Assembly (NCBI RefSeq): GCF_050436995.1
Contig: NC_134756.1
Location: 7,998,001-8,062,000 of the forward strand
Length of the DNA stretch: 64,000 bases
DNA from: Anticarsia gemmatalis
Lineage: Eukaryota; Arthropoda; Insecta; Lepidoptera; Erebidae
Direction of reading: 5' to 3'
Shown: positions 24,801-39,800 of the stretch, piece by piece
How the letters are laid out: each line of letters begins with the position of its first letter
How positions within the stretch are numbered: the stretch's first letter is position 1
Notes under the pieces: model-generated
The model's database searches: none
What the model saw: the letters and a program-made list of their open reading frames with translations, nothing else
Told to the model about the DNA's origin: nothing
Program-made: the position numbers and the translations under genes

Positions 24801-27800
24801 GTTATAAATTTATCTGTATAAGTATGTATTTAAAAGTATATAAGTATGTTTATCAGTTATTTGGTTACCATAGTACAAGCTCTGTTTAGTTTGAAATCAG
24901 ATGACCGTGTGTGATTTGCCCAATCATATTTATTTATTTTTGCAACGTGCCTTACGGAAATCTTTAACTATTCATACAGTTTATTTCAATCTTAAGGATT
25001 GTTCAAACCGGCAGAAACACAATAGTTAAGCCTTTAAATATTGCTTCGACATTATAGATACATAAACTCTACACGTTCCTATTATCGTTACACTAGTGGT
25101 TAGTCGTAAGTGTCGATTGAGCGAAATGGGTCAACGTAGTGCTCGTAAGCCAGCTTGGTTAATATTTGCTTTGTGTGGCTGCAATTTGACAACCAATTAT
25201 CTTTACAATGGCGCGCGTTTAATATCTAATGTTGTTTAGAAAGTATTGCGAATAAAAGCTCTTTTAATATCACGAAACATTAGGTGCCATTTACTAAATA
25301 TATGGAAATAAAAAGACATCGTTACGTTTGTAATTTAGCAAAAGTTATCTCCAAAAAGTATAAGTATATAGCAGACTACCCTCATATACTTTGCCCCAAT
25401 TCCGAATGTTGTAGACGGCGAGTTTATCTTCATTTATCGGCCATACCCACTTTTTGCGGCCGTAGCTTAGTATCCGAAAGAAAGAAATTATACGTTCACA
25501 ACGTATTGTGAATCCAAATGATTTTGAATGAGAAAAAAATAGTCTTGTCGTGAAGAATAATAAACAAACTACTTGTTATTTCCAAATAAATGTATGACAC
25601 ACGATGTGTATTGGAATCATAAAGTAGGTATTTATTTGCAATTATAAAAAAGGAAAAAATGCATTAAATATTTGAACCACGGCTATGAGAAGTTAGACAA
25701 TATGGATTTTAACATATCGTATCCTCATTAAACTTATCAATAGTTAATTCACCTACATTGAAGCTTAAACCACCAGATATACAAATGTTTTGTTTGAAAG
25801 GGTAGTTGAAACCGTCGGCGCATGAAATGGGAAGTCCTGACCGAAGCATTACTAAACATGAAGTGGAGTAAAGTAAACAATCATTACATCCGCAGGCTTC
25901 AACTGCCGGCTTGAGATAACCTGCTTTGTTATATCAAGCTACAAACAGCTAGAAACAGTTTCTGGTATTGTTCTTCGTGTTAATTAGCTTGCGTTCATTT
26001 TGGTTGCATATGTAATTAAAGCTTGGTAGTTTTGTTAATTAGATGTGCATAGTAAAGAGACATTTCAGGACTTTTTCAAGGTATGGAAAGAGATACTTTT
26101 CTTTTGTCTTGTATTTCTATATTAAAAATATTAATTTATGTATGCACAGGTAGCTCGATTTTCTACTACTATCGATTACCGACAACCGACCTGTCATCGA
26201 TAAATTTTGTATGAAAATCTGAATACTCGACAGTACCGACTGTAGATACAGAATCACGCTGAGGTTTTATACCAGAATCCACTAAAAGAAGGTAAGTATT
26301 CGTGAAAAATAAAAAGGGTATAATCGTTTAGAAAACATTATGGTCAACAAAAAACATGAGTTGTATTATTGAATCGAAAAGTAGGGTCTTTCATGTAAAG
26401 GAATCAATTTCAAGTACTTCGTTGTTTTTCGTTATAAAAGAAACCCCAAACATTCGGGGCCGAACAGCGATTACCAATTTACCTGCCCAGTGAATAGCAG
26501 TAATGCTAAAGAATTTGATGGGGTTTATGGAGTAAGGTTCTTTAGATATACAGGTGACTTGTTCACTGGTATTTCTTTACCTAAAACAGAATGTTCTATT
26601 TTGAATAAACTGCGATCATAATTTTAGAATAGTAAGTGGAGTTTGTTAATTTTAGAACTAGGCACTATTTTCATCACTGTTTCGTTATTAAGGAGGTTAA
26701 ATGTGTCTATAGATTTTATGGAAGAGTCATGTTTTTTAAAGCGACGTGCATTTTGGCTTAAAACATATTTTCACTTTAAGCATGACAGTTTGACAAATAT
26801 AATTTCAGTGATTTTGAGGAAACTATGTTTATTTTATTGGACTGAAGTTTTTTTCACATTGGCCTATTAGGTACTAGGAAAATCGTGCTTCAGTATATAA
26901 CGTTTAGTCTCTTTCTATAATTGACATGTAGCTCTTTCTGTGTACAACTTGCTACTAAATTAAACAAGGCACTTGAAATCAATACATACTCTATATTTAA
27001 TTTAGTTTTGTTCGCATTCTGGACTAAATTACGTTTATATTACCTTCTAAATAGTCAAATGAAGTAATGAAATGTCGCGTCACTATTGAGGTTAATGGCT
27101 TCATATCCCCGAGGTAAAAAACCAACCAATTAGTTACATTTGCTAACTATCTATAATTATTTTAATTCTATGCTAGTGATCATTTATTTTTTATGGATGA
27201 TTCTAAACGTTCTGGACATGTAAACAATTGGTGACGTATATTTTTATGAACTTTGAATTATTAATTATTTGAACAACGATATTTTTTTTACTCTCATTTT
27301 CTTAGTTAGTTTGTAATAAAGACATGCTAACAATAGATAAAAAAATCTGACAAGATTGGATTATTAGTAATTATTGGATTGGACAGTTTGTTAGGAGAAG
27401 AAACACGAAAATATGCAAAATAAACCATTTTTACCGAATTTTGGCAGCGTGCCAAATTATTTCTACTTATGACACGGTCTTCAAAGAAACTATTGAAGTC
27501 ATATCTGAAATCTATTAATAATAGTTATACGTGGCAATGACCACGAAATGTTTTGGCTAATAATAATAATGTTATATTAAGTATTATAGGATAGTCGTGC
27601 GAACATAAGTGACGTCATAAAGATAAATTATAATCCATAACGCAAACTTTATTAAAATAGGTGTATGAATATAAATAAGGGTATCCTAAGGGATTCCCTA
27701 ATGCACTACAACACGGGAAAAGTAACTTGTATAATCTAATAAACCGAATAAGTAACATTGTAAACACCTTTGTAAAAGCGAGATAGGAAAATAACGAACA

Positions 27801-30800
27801 AAACAAATTATATTAGATATCAAATATCGTTTCTAATTATCCAAGCTTAGTTAATTTCGTTTGGTAATGAAAGCGTACATTTGAGTTCTATTAAAGCCGG
27901 TCTAAAAATTTGAACAGCCAACGTTTTTAATTAAATTCTCCCGTTGTCTCGCCACGTTTCAGTTTTCCTATGACAGAGAACAATGAAAATGCCGGAATTT
28001 ACGGTGAGCACCCGAGGAATCTCCCTGCGAGCAATTCCTATGTAAAAAGGCGACATTTTTGTGGCGTGTCTTGATTTTATATGATGTACTGTTCTTTTTG
28101 GCTCATTTAAATGTTAGCTTTGCGTATCTGTTATAAACTTAGAATCTGTTCTATGAGTTAAAAAAAAAAATATATAAAATAATGTTTCTATTCAACTTAT
28201 TTGGAGTAGTTCTTACGCATTATAAATATCTCTTTCCCAGTAATTATAAATAGCAGTTTATGCAGATCTAAATATAAGCTTTTCTAAACAAAAAGTTATA
28301 TTCTAGTCTCATATGCCAGTACGTTGACACAATACATTTAATAAACTTTTTACGACTGAATAAAATACTTCAAAATTTTATGGCTTTATTTTAGAAGCCA
28401 ATAAATTGTGTGTGAGATCACCTTGTTTTACCACAAGAATGCAGAGGATTACTGTAACTCCGTGCAACTATTATTCAAGTCTATGGTATAAATAAAACGC
28501 CTTGAAAACTGTCGCATGGATAATAATAAGTCGGCATAGCAGTCGTTAAAATTAGTGATGCGAATCGAGCGGGAAAATAAACATAAATATAACCAGTGTG
28601 TTACTATCTAATGAAATAAAATAAATAAAAACATATAGCGTACTCTCATTACTTTCGTACAAAAACTAGCCAATTATCATTACGCGGTACGTAGAAAAAG
28701 TTGATAACAATACCTATAAAATAAAACAAGCTTACAATAAAACATCAGAAGTCAATCGTATGATCTTGTATAGAGTTGGCCTTCGCCGGTGACCACGCGA
28801 GGGTTAACGACGCTGGACACGCAATAGTCTCGTTCAAGACGTATTGCCAATCTTGGAACCAACCACTAACTACCCTCAATCTTTTTAAACCACGATTTAC
28901 TTCTATTGGGAACAATAAGATAGTATTATAGCGTTATAAATACATTAAATTATTCGCCTCTGGATTCAAGAGTTTAAAGAGATACGAATAAAAAGCTGTA
29001 GCTTATTTAAACGGGTACTATATTATTAAAGTGGACTGCTATTATAATTAAAACCCAGTGATTTTAAAAGCCTTGTTATCGGAGGTTACATAGGTACTTA
29101 AACCGTAATCGGGTCATCGAAATATGAAAGTAGCCACATTTTCATGAGGGAAAATTTCCGCGGTAAGGTCATGTAAAATGCGTCCGGTCTCCGGAAGAGT
29201 GACCGCTTTCCTACGCCTATCAAGACTCATTCATACCTTGAAAAGAACGTTGAGCTGGGAAATTTCCCTTGATACAACAAAAACGTATTATAGCATGAAG
29301 TCTTCTGTCTGTGTGTAAATATGTCAACTGGTACGTAGGTCAAACGCTCGACCTTACATTACTGAAATAGTTTAGATTTTAATTCCTCCATTCACCCACG
29401 CTCTTAAACACAATTAATTATATATATACGATATGCCAGTTTCTTCACTACATCGACTCTGGATTCATTATCTATTTGTAAAGAACCATTTAAGAAAGCT
29501 ATAACTCAGCTTGTTTATGCTCGAAGCTACTCATCACAATAAATGAGTGAATACTTCAAGTAGGTAACCGATATATCATACAATTTTCCAGTAAATGGAA
29601 TCAATTTCAAGGGTCTGTAATAAAATGCAAAAGTTTATAGAAGCGCGTAGATCGAGGGTGATGTATCAAGATTAAATTGAATTTTATTTCTCAGAAGGTA
29701 ATGTACTTTGTACAAGGTAAGTTTACACACTGAAACATTCAAGCTACTTTTTGGAGTACCGTATAGGGAGTTTTTGAAATTGCTTAACCTTTTTTTTGTC
29801 ATACAGATTTTGTCTGATTACCGAATAACAATTTAACCTAGCGTATTTAGATAATAAGCCGCATATTGGCTATTAAATAAAAATTTTGCGTAACTTTCAA
29901 ATGGTTGGTACGATATATTGTATCATAAATAATAATAAGTTGATTCCGTCAACGTAATAAAGCAATCCTGATGACGAAAACTCGCTGAAATACGGGTCTA
30001 TTCAATGAACGATCGACAGAAATTCCAAAGGTATTTTATTACTAAAAAGATGGCACTGCTCTCATATTTCTGAGCTGCAGGAATGTGATTATACATAAAG
30101 ATGCCTTGTTTAAAACATCGTACCAGGAATACTTGGTTATGAAAATGTTTCTCCGACATTTCAGTGCTGCCAATCTAACGAACTTTGTGATGCGAATTTC
30201 GTTTTAATGAAATACCTTAAGGTATAATTAAAATTCGGTAGAAATGTAATAACACCTTTTATGCGTGCTAGGGTGAGGTCACATTCGAATAGCCCAACGC
30301 GTTTACAACTGAGCGCAGCTATTAAAGATTGTTTGTGACATTTATTACGTTTTGAGTCTAACAGACGACTCGGATGTACGGCCCATTGTCTTTGTTCCGC
30401 GAAGAATAAAAGCCTAATGAGTATTACTTTAATTAAAGAAATGATTTTACAAATGCTGTAGCAAGGGGAATATTTTATAAGTAGGTAATCATAGAGATAG
30501 TTGAAGGTATTTTCAGTCTGTACGACATCAAGAAGCTTTAGTGCTTAACACCTTGTTTCTACTACATTATGCTAATTGAATTCTTGGTTTACGAGAGGGT
30601 CGTGGAGGTAAACCCCAGTGAGGTCATCGCCATTACTGGCCAGTTAATTATGGCCCCTACAAACACTTTACAAAGGCCCATTCTATTTTACAATACCTTG
30701 CCATTTTTAATTAAAATGCACCCCACGTCGGCAGATAGCACTTCCATTTATTGAGAGTAAAATGCGCGAAAGTTCATTTGTTTTAACGTGGAACAACAGA

Positions 30801-33800
30801 AAAAAGGTAAATCCTTTTTCTCGCAGTGCACTAAATCTTTGCGTCTGAGGAAGATTTAATTAACAGTTCTTAATAGACCGTTTCCTAATAATTTTTAAAT
30901 AATACTTTTACTTTTAATGCACAATCATTTCCTGCTACTATAGATAAAGGCTCTACGCATATCCTGCTGCTATTTTTATATTTATGACATATAATAACAA
31001 GTTACGGTTACATAACAAAATAGAAAGAAAATTGAGTAACAACGTCTATTTCAAAACGCCTAACCCACTACACGTGTGGTATTCGTAAATAAAGTAGGCA
31101 CTTCTCCGAGTGTAGCGTAGGTGCAAAGCCCTTTCTATCAAGAGCTCTCAAGAGCCTTCAAGAGCAATGTACCGAGATTACCTTGGGGTGCAAAGTTGCC
31201 ACTTCTCGTCGCGGCGACAATAAAAACTAAAAACTGCATTTGGACTCCTAAAAGTTTACACGCGTATCTACTAAAAGTGAAAACATTATTTTATGAAGAA
31301 TTAAATAATCCTCGATGCATTATTATATGAGTCGACATCGTTAATGTTTTAAATCAACTAATGATTGAATATCTATTATTTTCTTAATAGTACCCTAGAT
31401 GGTCTACCTCGATGGGAATTTCATATTTTGCTAACCACTCGTCGGCTCACTGTTCAGTGGAATATCGGTTCAACATAATTATATTTAATTAAATTCCATT
31501 AGAGGCTGTTTCCGCACGAGATGATGAGATTCGGTACATTCCGAGTGTTTCGACAGCTACAAATGCTCGAATATCTTATCGATTCGCCGCTCTTATAAAT
31601 TTAGATCCGTGCTAGCTATTCCGATATATGGAGCACATATCAGGCATATGACAGTCGAAATGTCTATTTTTCTTTAGAATGTCGAATAATAATAAAAGAA
31701 ACAGTTCACCGTCTATTTCAAAGCAGGAAGCAAATATTTGGTAAAATGTAGAAAAGCTTATAACAATTATAAGGCTTATGACTAAGCTTCAAAAAACAGA
31801 CAAAAACATAACGTAAGCCGGAATCAAGTACCTATTTGTCAGCGAAATTGTCTTATAAATATCTTACTTGATTTGAATCCTTGTGAGTTATGAGGCTTAT
31901 TAAAATTATATTTCATTTAACATTTAAGAAGCCTGTTTTCCTTAACGAATGACTGACGGATATGGAAAAGGTGTGTATAATTAAAAATGTGTAGAATGTA
32001 TTAAAAACAGTACATCATTTTTGAAAAGTAGCTCACCTGAACTGATCTCTGCCATTAAGCGTTTCCTGTTTAATCGACAGTATAACAGGGCCGAGATCTT
32101 CGTCATTTGTGAAGTAGTTCCAATGTTCTGTGCCGTAGAAGTACTTCTCATACGTCTCTTGTTCTACAGACGTGAGTTCGAAGCCAGCGGATCTCTCCCA
32201 CTGTTCTTCGATCGCCGTTTTCTTCTTTGGCGTGCTGCCGCCATTGTCGCTGCTGTCCTCAGCTGCCTCGTCCAATGAACCTGATCTTCTATGGCGATCT
32301 GTTAAAACAAAAGTTACGTTTTAGAAACGCCTAAAATTATTTTAAAATCTTCCGAGGTTAAAGCTTCATATTGCAGCTTTGAATTTACAAAGCATAATGC
32401 ATTAACTGTGACCTAGTCCTACAGTATTAGTCTATTCAAATGTATTTTTCTAGTAAGCCATAGAAATAATGAGACAAAATTATAATAAATCCTGAACAAG
32501 TTTCATGGGCCTTCTGCAAGTGCAATCGAGCAATAATGACACAGTTCCTAGATTGTTTCAGATTGATGACAACGATAAAATTGTGCTGTCACGCTTCAAT
32601 ACGACACCGCATCGTGAGCGACTTCTTTATGTAGTTCATTGCCTATCTGGTCACGCGAAATCAGTATAATGTAAATCAACCTGAAATATAACAACTATAA
32701 AAGACTGAAACTTTTTCAGTAAAAGCTTATATGGCGGTAGGAAAAAACAAAAGAATGTTTGTAGTCATCTCCTTGTCTGTCGGTATGGGATGGTTCAGAC
32801 GGAGTCATACAAAATGTAGACGATGATAGCAATCTTCCATTACATTTTGAATTCACAAATATAACGCGAGCACAAGATCAAGAAAACGGGCGTCTAATGT
32901 CTGCGACATATAATTTCATGAAACAAGAATTTCATATAAGGCCCTTATTATTTTTTGTTGAGGTCCAAATCTCATTTTTAATTCAAGCTCCGTCGAGATG
33001 CGATAATCGGATTATTTAGAACGTGACACGTGACGGGACGCTGGAACATTTTGAACGGGTCAGAGCCCATTCGTCCCCTAAAATTCGTCCCCTAGTATAA
33101 AAGTTGTAGATTCGGCCCCTACATAGGTGCCCATTGGTCTCCTGGTAGGGGACCAATTAATATTTTAATAAAAAATATTATTTTTAAGGTACCCATTCGT
33201 CCCCTCTAATATATATACAATATAAGTTAAAGATTAGGCACCAATTCAGGTGCCTATTGGTCCCCTGAGATAAAATTAGCTATATTTTACATAAGAAACG
33301 GTTAACATAATACACTTGTGAACAGTTTATTAACGGAATTAATTTAATAAATCATAACAGATCATTGAAAAAGCTATGCATATATTATTAATTTAAAATG
33401 AAAAAACAAATATAAGATTAGTTTTGTACTAAAATAATGTTAATTTGTTTAATCTTCAATAATTATTGTGATTTTAGTCATTTTTTGTTATTGTAGTTAT
33501 AGTTTGTTAGATTTAAGTTATTATGATTTTGCATGTAGTTAGTAAATATACAAAAAAAATATATGTTGATTTATCTAGTCTTCAATAATTACTGTGATTT
33601 TAGTATTTTTTTTGTACTGTTATAATTTTTTAGATTTAAGCTATTATGATTTTGCATGTATGTAGTTGGTAAATATACAAAAAAATAAGAAGTAATTATT
33701 TACTGTTGATATGTGTTCTATTTTTTTCTGCATATTTTATATTTAATGTTGATTTATATGATGGTCAATCAAGACTGATTTTTGTAAAAGAGTTGTATTT

Positions 33801-36800
33801 TGTTAGTTTCTAGGACATTGTGATTTTGTATGTGTTAATCTTATTTGAAATAGACAAATATCTACCGAAATACTATATTTTTTATTATAGCCTTTTCTGC
33901 GCGACTGTACCAGGACTACCAAGCTGCAGTATACACATATACATGTACTTATATTAGAAGAATGAATAAAAATAAATATTCTTCAGGGGACGAATGGGCC
34001 CCTCAAAAGTTCCAGGGGACGAGTGGGCACAGGGTGCGAATCTTAGGGGACGAATGGGCTCTGACCCTTTTGAACAATATTATATACTTGTTAGATGTTT
34101 TATTATATCGTTTTTGGGGTGCTTAATTATGTTAATTGATAAAATTGATTTTCGCTTCTTGGGACATGTTCTTAAACATTTGAGAAAATTTCAAGTAAAA
34201 CACAAAAATATAATAATATTTAGTAAATAATTAATTGAGTTCTAGGGGTCGTTCAAAGAAACAATGAGAGTAAAGTTGTGAATATTTTATATTTTGTATA
34301 AGTATCTAGTCCCAGGACCTTAAGTGGTATTTTTTATTTTTGTGAGTGTCGTTCACTGTGTCGTTTACACAAGGTAGGAAGGCTTAGTATTCACGGACAG
34401 GTAGATAGTATTTAATAAGAGCAGAGGCTGCCACCAGTTATCGGACAGGCTTGCTGGCTTGCATGTCTCCTGTCTGGCTAAAGCCGGGCTTATCATGTCA
34501 TCCGTGCCTCAGTTCACATGTTTGCACAGCTCAAATTAAATTTCACAGCAAATATTTTGTTGTCTCATGAATTTGCCGCTGAATAGAACCCTGATTGCGT
34601 TCTGTGATGTATGTATCATTTACATCATAAGACGGTTTAATTTAGTTTTGAATTCATTTGTAAACTGTGTTGGTTTATGAAGATTTGTGTGCGGCCGTTT
34701 CGTGTTAAAGTACGAGTTGATTGTTATCGCACCACATAGATTTTCGTGCGGTAGCCAATTTGTAAGTTCGCTTGTTAAGATTCTACATAGTTATGTTTTA
34801 TTACACCCTTAAGAATATTGTTTATTTATCATCGTGAAATATTTGCGAAACGCTAATGTGTAGGTAAACTTTACCTGTTCTCATTTCACTGTCCCTATTT
34901 TTTTGATCATATCAATAGCACGCTGTTTATTTTATCATAGCCGTGTTGTCAGACCGGCAAATTGCTGTGAAACACTATACAATGCAAACAGTCTACGGGT
35001 TGATGGGAGTTCCGTACGTTGGTTTATTTATTACCCTACCTCGTCTAGCAGAAATGACTGAATGCTTTTGATATACGACACTATGTCTACATTTTGCGAG
35101 TATCGGGATGCTACCAGTGGTTGGATATCGGACGGTCCGTTTGAATTCTTGGTACAAGTGCTGCCTTTGTGGATACTTGGAGGTTCAAATAATCTATTCC
35201 TTTGACTGTTGTGGCACGACCTCTGAATCTAGTTTACTTGCCTAGTGTGTTTAGAAACGTCTATATTGAATCGGCTTTATATTATTATGTTTGAAGCGTT
35301 CGATTCTGTTTGCCAATATCAGGAAGGCTGAACGGAATAATATGAGACGAGTTAATAGACTAGATGTAGCAAAACAGAATCGAGAATCCTATGTTAGTGC
35401 TTGGTACATGTGTAAATTAAACACTCTCCTTTATTTCGTATGTAACTGCAATGACCTCATTGTAATCAGCAATCTTCTATAGTTATAAGATCGTTAATTT
35501 CGAATTAAATCTGTAAGGTGCACTGAATTCGTAAACTAAAATATGCAACGGTTATCATATCAGTGGTTCTCGCAGTCAGTACTGTCAGTATAATCCGCCA
35601 TGCGCTCCTGTCTTCACGCCAGTTGGGAAGATACAGCATAATCTCGTAAGCTGCCTTTTGCACCTGGCTGAACTTCAAATACACTACGTGAAGAGAAAAT
35701 TAGACAAGTGCAGGAAGCCATTGTTAGCTTTTAGTAAGATTCCTCCGAACTTTGTGAAAATATCAAAATTCACTCTTATTAAATCATTTTGTGCCGAGAA
35801 GGTGCAAAAAAGCTAAAAATCAAAAGTGTTCAAAAGAAAACCAATCTTTGACCGATAATATTGAAATTTGTTTTAAACTTTCCGAGAAAGTATGTTGATG
35901 GGGGAAAGTTAGTATTTCTTCTTGCGAGATTACTGTTACAAAATGTCGCGAACGGTTACAAATTTGTGTGTGTGAGCCCACAATGAGGAATGACAGCGTC
36001 GGTATAAATTATGCAGAATAATATTTTTGTCGGCGAACAAACACTTTAACAGAGTTTAGGCTGTTAGGTTATGCATGGAATATCACTTCGGTAATTTGAC
36101 GTGAAAATGTTTTCCTTGCAAAATTTATGAGATCGACTTTTACCTTTGAATCTTGAATTGAATATTCATTAGCATTTAAAAGTTAATGTTGTTTCTGTTT
36201 GAAAACAAACAACAATACATTATTTAGCTGAAATAGTACATATTTTACATAGGTCAACAGATTTAAGAATATTTAGTTAGGCACACTAGGAATATCTCGG
36301 AATACAATTCTAATACCAAGATGTCTGCTCTAATAGTATAATAGATATACACGTATCTTTTATAAAAGAGTGTTTTTAATAAGTCCATCGCTTCCCACAT
36401 TGAAGCTATAAAACGCAGCTGCTAGGGGTGTCATATAATTTTATTGGAATATTTTTACATCGTTTCAATCGTGTTATTCGATTCGAGGCTGGTCCGTTTA
36501 CAGGGATCATGTGCCAATTGTGTATCGTATCAAGTAAATTGATCGGAGATGTATCGATATAGTATTATTGTGTTTCTTGCTTATTCTCTTTTCAATCAAA
36601 AAGTTGTAGGTGTAGAAAATATTACACGTCACTTTCTTTAATACTACGTTGTTTGTAACATTCTTATTACAATACCGATGACCGGCAAGGGAGAAACAAA
36701 CGGAATAGACAATTCCTCAGAGTACCGAAATCTCCACGTGTATTAATACAATTCATTACTTCTAAGGCAAAGTATGTAGCTAAGAAGTATGCAGTGATTG

Positions 36801-39800
36801 ATGACCACCTGGGGGCTGGGAAAAAGAAAACAACTAGTGAGCCAAAGGAAACGAATTCGATAGCTATCTAATTTGGAAATGGGTTCGCCATTGAAAGGTA
36901 TAGCTTTGTGGACTATTGATTTTAACTTCTAGTTCGGGTTACGTTTGCTTGTTAGTAGTTTTAGTCCGTACCCCGTACGTAAATATGTGAGAGCTTTTTG
37001 ACTCATCAATTATTTAGATTCTTGGGACTGAAATCGAAACGGATGTGTTCTGTAATAATTGAATTCCTTTTTTGCGTACTTCTTTTCAACGACCGTCATT
37101 TTCTTACTATAATGACCAGTCTTTAAAAACAATAAGAGCTTTTAACCTTCATCATAATTTATTTTTTTATGACATTGCCTGTTTAGTAGTTTCAAAATAA
37201 AATGCTTATGAACGCGACACAGATAAATCTGAAATCACTACATGTACAGAACATACAACAGCCTAGAAAAATAATAAATTGAATCTGAAGATTCGATGCA
37301 ATATCCAACAAGATATTGCAAATATCAAAGCCCATCTTTATATCAAAGCTGAGACATTCAAAGGGTATATTCAATATGTAAAATAGACATATTCATATTA
37401 TTATGTGGGTAGTATGACACTCTTGAACTACGTTATTGTACAGCTCTTTTTAAACCTTTAACCCATTAATGTCCCACTGCTGTGCAAGTCCGTGATGAGG
37501 GAGGGGTTAGACCTTAAGTCCACCACGATGGCCAAGTGCGGGTTGGGAACTTTGCATGCCCTCAATAAATGTATTAAACAAATTTTAGGCATGCAAGGTT
37601 TCCTCAAGATGTTTTCCGTCACCGTTGGAAAAAGTGATAATTATTTCTAATATACATATAACTTCGAAAAGTCATTGGTGTGTTGCCTCGGGTTTGAACC
37701 TGCAACCACATGCGTAGGAGGTACCAACTTATATCACTCGGCTATCACTCTGCCTGCTGCTCTATAATGGGAGCAAATTCACTATGCAACTATTAATATA
37801 GGTAAAGGTTGGCCGTCCCTAATAATATAATCCCTTAGTCATCTCTAACGACATTTAAGGGATCAATGAAGTAGGTTATACGTGGGTGAAACTGCGGGTT
37901 ACATCATTCTACGCGTGGAATGGCTTGGATACAAACTTCATCAAACGAGTATGTAGAAAAGTGATTTGATCTAGTCTACAATTTTATAAGGGGATTTCGT
38001 TTAATCGTTTTGCTTACATTAAAAAGAGAGCCAACTGTTATTCAATTTTTTAATAAGCTCTACTTGTTTATATCGTCTTTGAAATAATGGGTAGAGTTAG
38101 TTTTTCTAACCGAATTTAAATTACGTGTATAAAACTAAGGGAACCGACGCAGATCTCTATGAATATGTTTTCAATATTGGTACTCTAAGATTAGTGAATT
38201 ACATGGTTTGTGTGTTACATATCAGAGTTACATTAACCCTTCGTGCTTCACATATTAGTGGTTTCGATTATGTAGATCGATCTTCAAAGCCTTCCCGACA
38301 TTCCGTTTCACTGAACTCTCATAGACTCGTAATATTTCTTATTAATATTGTCTGCACGTACGCCATCTACCGGTGTAGTGTAGCATATTTTGATATTGTT
38401 ACGTATACGCGAGGCGTTTGCGAAATACTGTTTGCTACGAGTTAGTTATAAGGTTACTGAAAGCGCTTTTTTATTGTTTAACTTTGTTCTCTTTTTACTG
38501 GAAAATCATTTCATTTTAAAAACAATCCCATTCAAAAGAGTTTTACGATTCCTGTTGACCTTTTCCAAAAAGTTGTCAATGAATGGTTATGATTATTAAC
38601 AATTTTCAAGCAGTTTATCCCAATATATATAAAGTTACGTTATAATCTGAAGATATTAAAATAACTTCCGCGTACTATTCCCATAAACGAGTAATGAGTA
38701 ACATTTAAAACGTTGTAACATATTGTAAGCCTTACTCAAACAGTTAGGTTTATTTACTTTGATGCTTTAATGTGAGTCGCGAAACAAAGTTTATGAAGGG
38801 TTGCTTTGAAGGGTCCGCTGTACGGCACAATACCACTGACCAGCGTTATTAAATTTATTGTACGGCTTGAGGTTTGATGTATGAGAGTGGAGGGTTTGTC
38901 CGTCCTTTGAGGCGAAATTGTCTCAAGTTATTGACGTCTTTAGTAATTTTATTTGTCAGTGTCTGGTCAACTTTCGTTTATCAAGAGATGAGTCTACTAG
39001 AATTATTTAATGTGGTAGTGTAATTTGGCTTCTAGAGAGAAATAATTGATCGGAACCAGTTAATCCCGTAAAACAGAATGATTTATTTCAATTCGTAAAT
39101 ACAAATTTTCAAGAATACTTTAGATTTTCGTACGTGTTTAGTTATCGTCGTCTGCTGCCACAGTCTTATCCAAATTAACAAAGCTTATTTATATCTAATC
39201 CCAGTTGTGTATAAATTAACTAAATTTACTTTTAAACTGTCTCATTGCTGTTCATGTTTAAGATTAGTAGTGGCAGTTATTCTCAGAGTTGGATAATTAA
39301 ACGCTAATTCAGTTTCTTTGCCTCCCAATTTAGACAGTCTGCAGGTTATATATAGATCCCAGGGAGAATAAACTAAATAATAAGTAAGAAATAATGTTTC
39401 TAATTTCACTTGCGTGAAGGATTTTAATACATTTATTATGAATATTGCAAAGGTCACGGTTCATGGTTATTTTATTTGATAAACGGTGGTTTCTAAAATT
39501 AAACCTGCTCTGTACGTTATTTGTTATGTGAAAATTTCTTGAAAGGATTAGGTTACTTTGTGTGAAATTGTAACAGATTAAATATGTAACATGGTGTATC
39601 ATTTATTTTAAAATATAGTAGGATTACGTGTAGTAGATCCATGGGACGGTTGATGTTATTTTTATTGTATAAAGATATAATAAAGGGATAATAGATCTGT
39701 TTTAAATTTTCAAATGTTAGATTTTTTTTGTTAGAGACCAAAAAAGCGAGGGTAGAGAAATTTGTTCGATTCCTTCTCACTCAAGTGTACCTAGATTATT

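Larger units (their letters stand above)
24620..32036 (-). other. Intron between exons C and D
   Basis: 7.4 kb. It holds a SINE starting about 50 bp upstream of the exon D acceptor and one copy of the five-copy dispersed element (26,151-26,262). Nothing else was recognised. Confidence 0.8.

Noticed and set aside
33057..34067. Autonomous transposon
   Set aside because: There is no transposase-length frame between the inverted repeats; only the ends and an AT-rich interior remain.
37690..37740. tRNA gene on the minus strand
   Set aside because: The pol III boxes head a longer interspersed repeat of SINE type.
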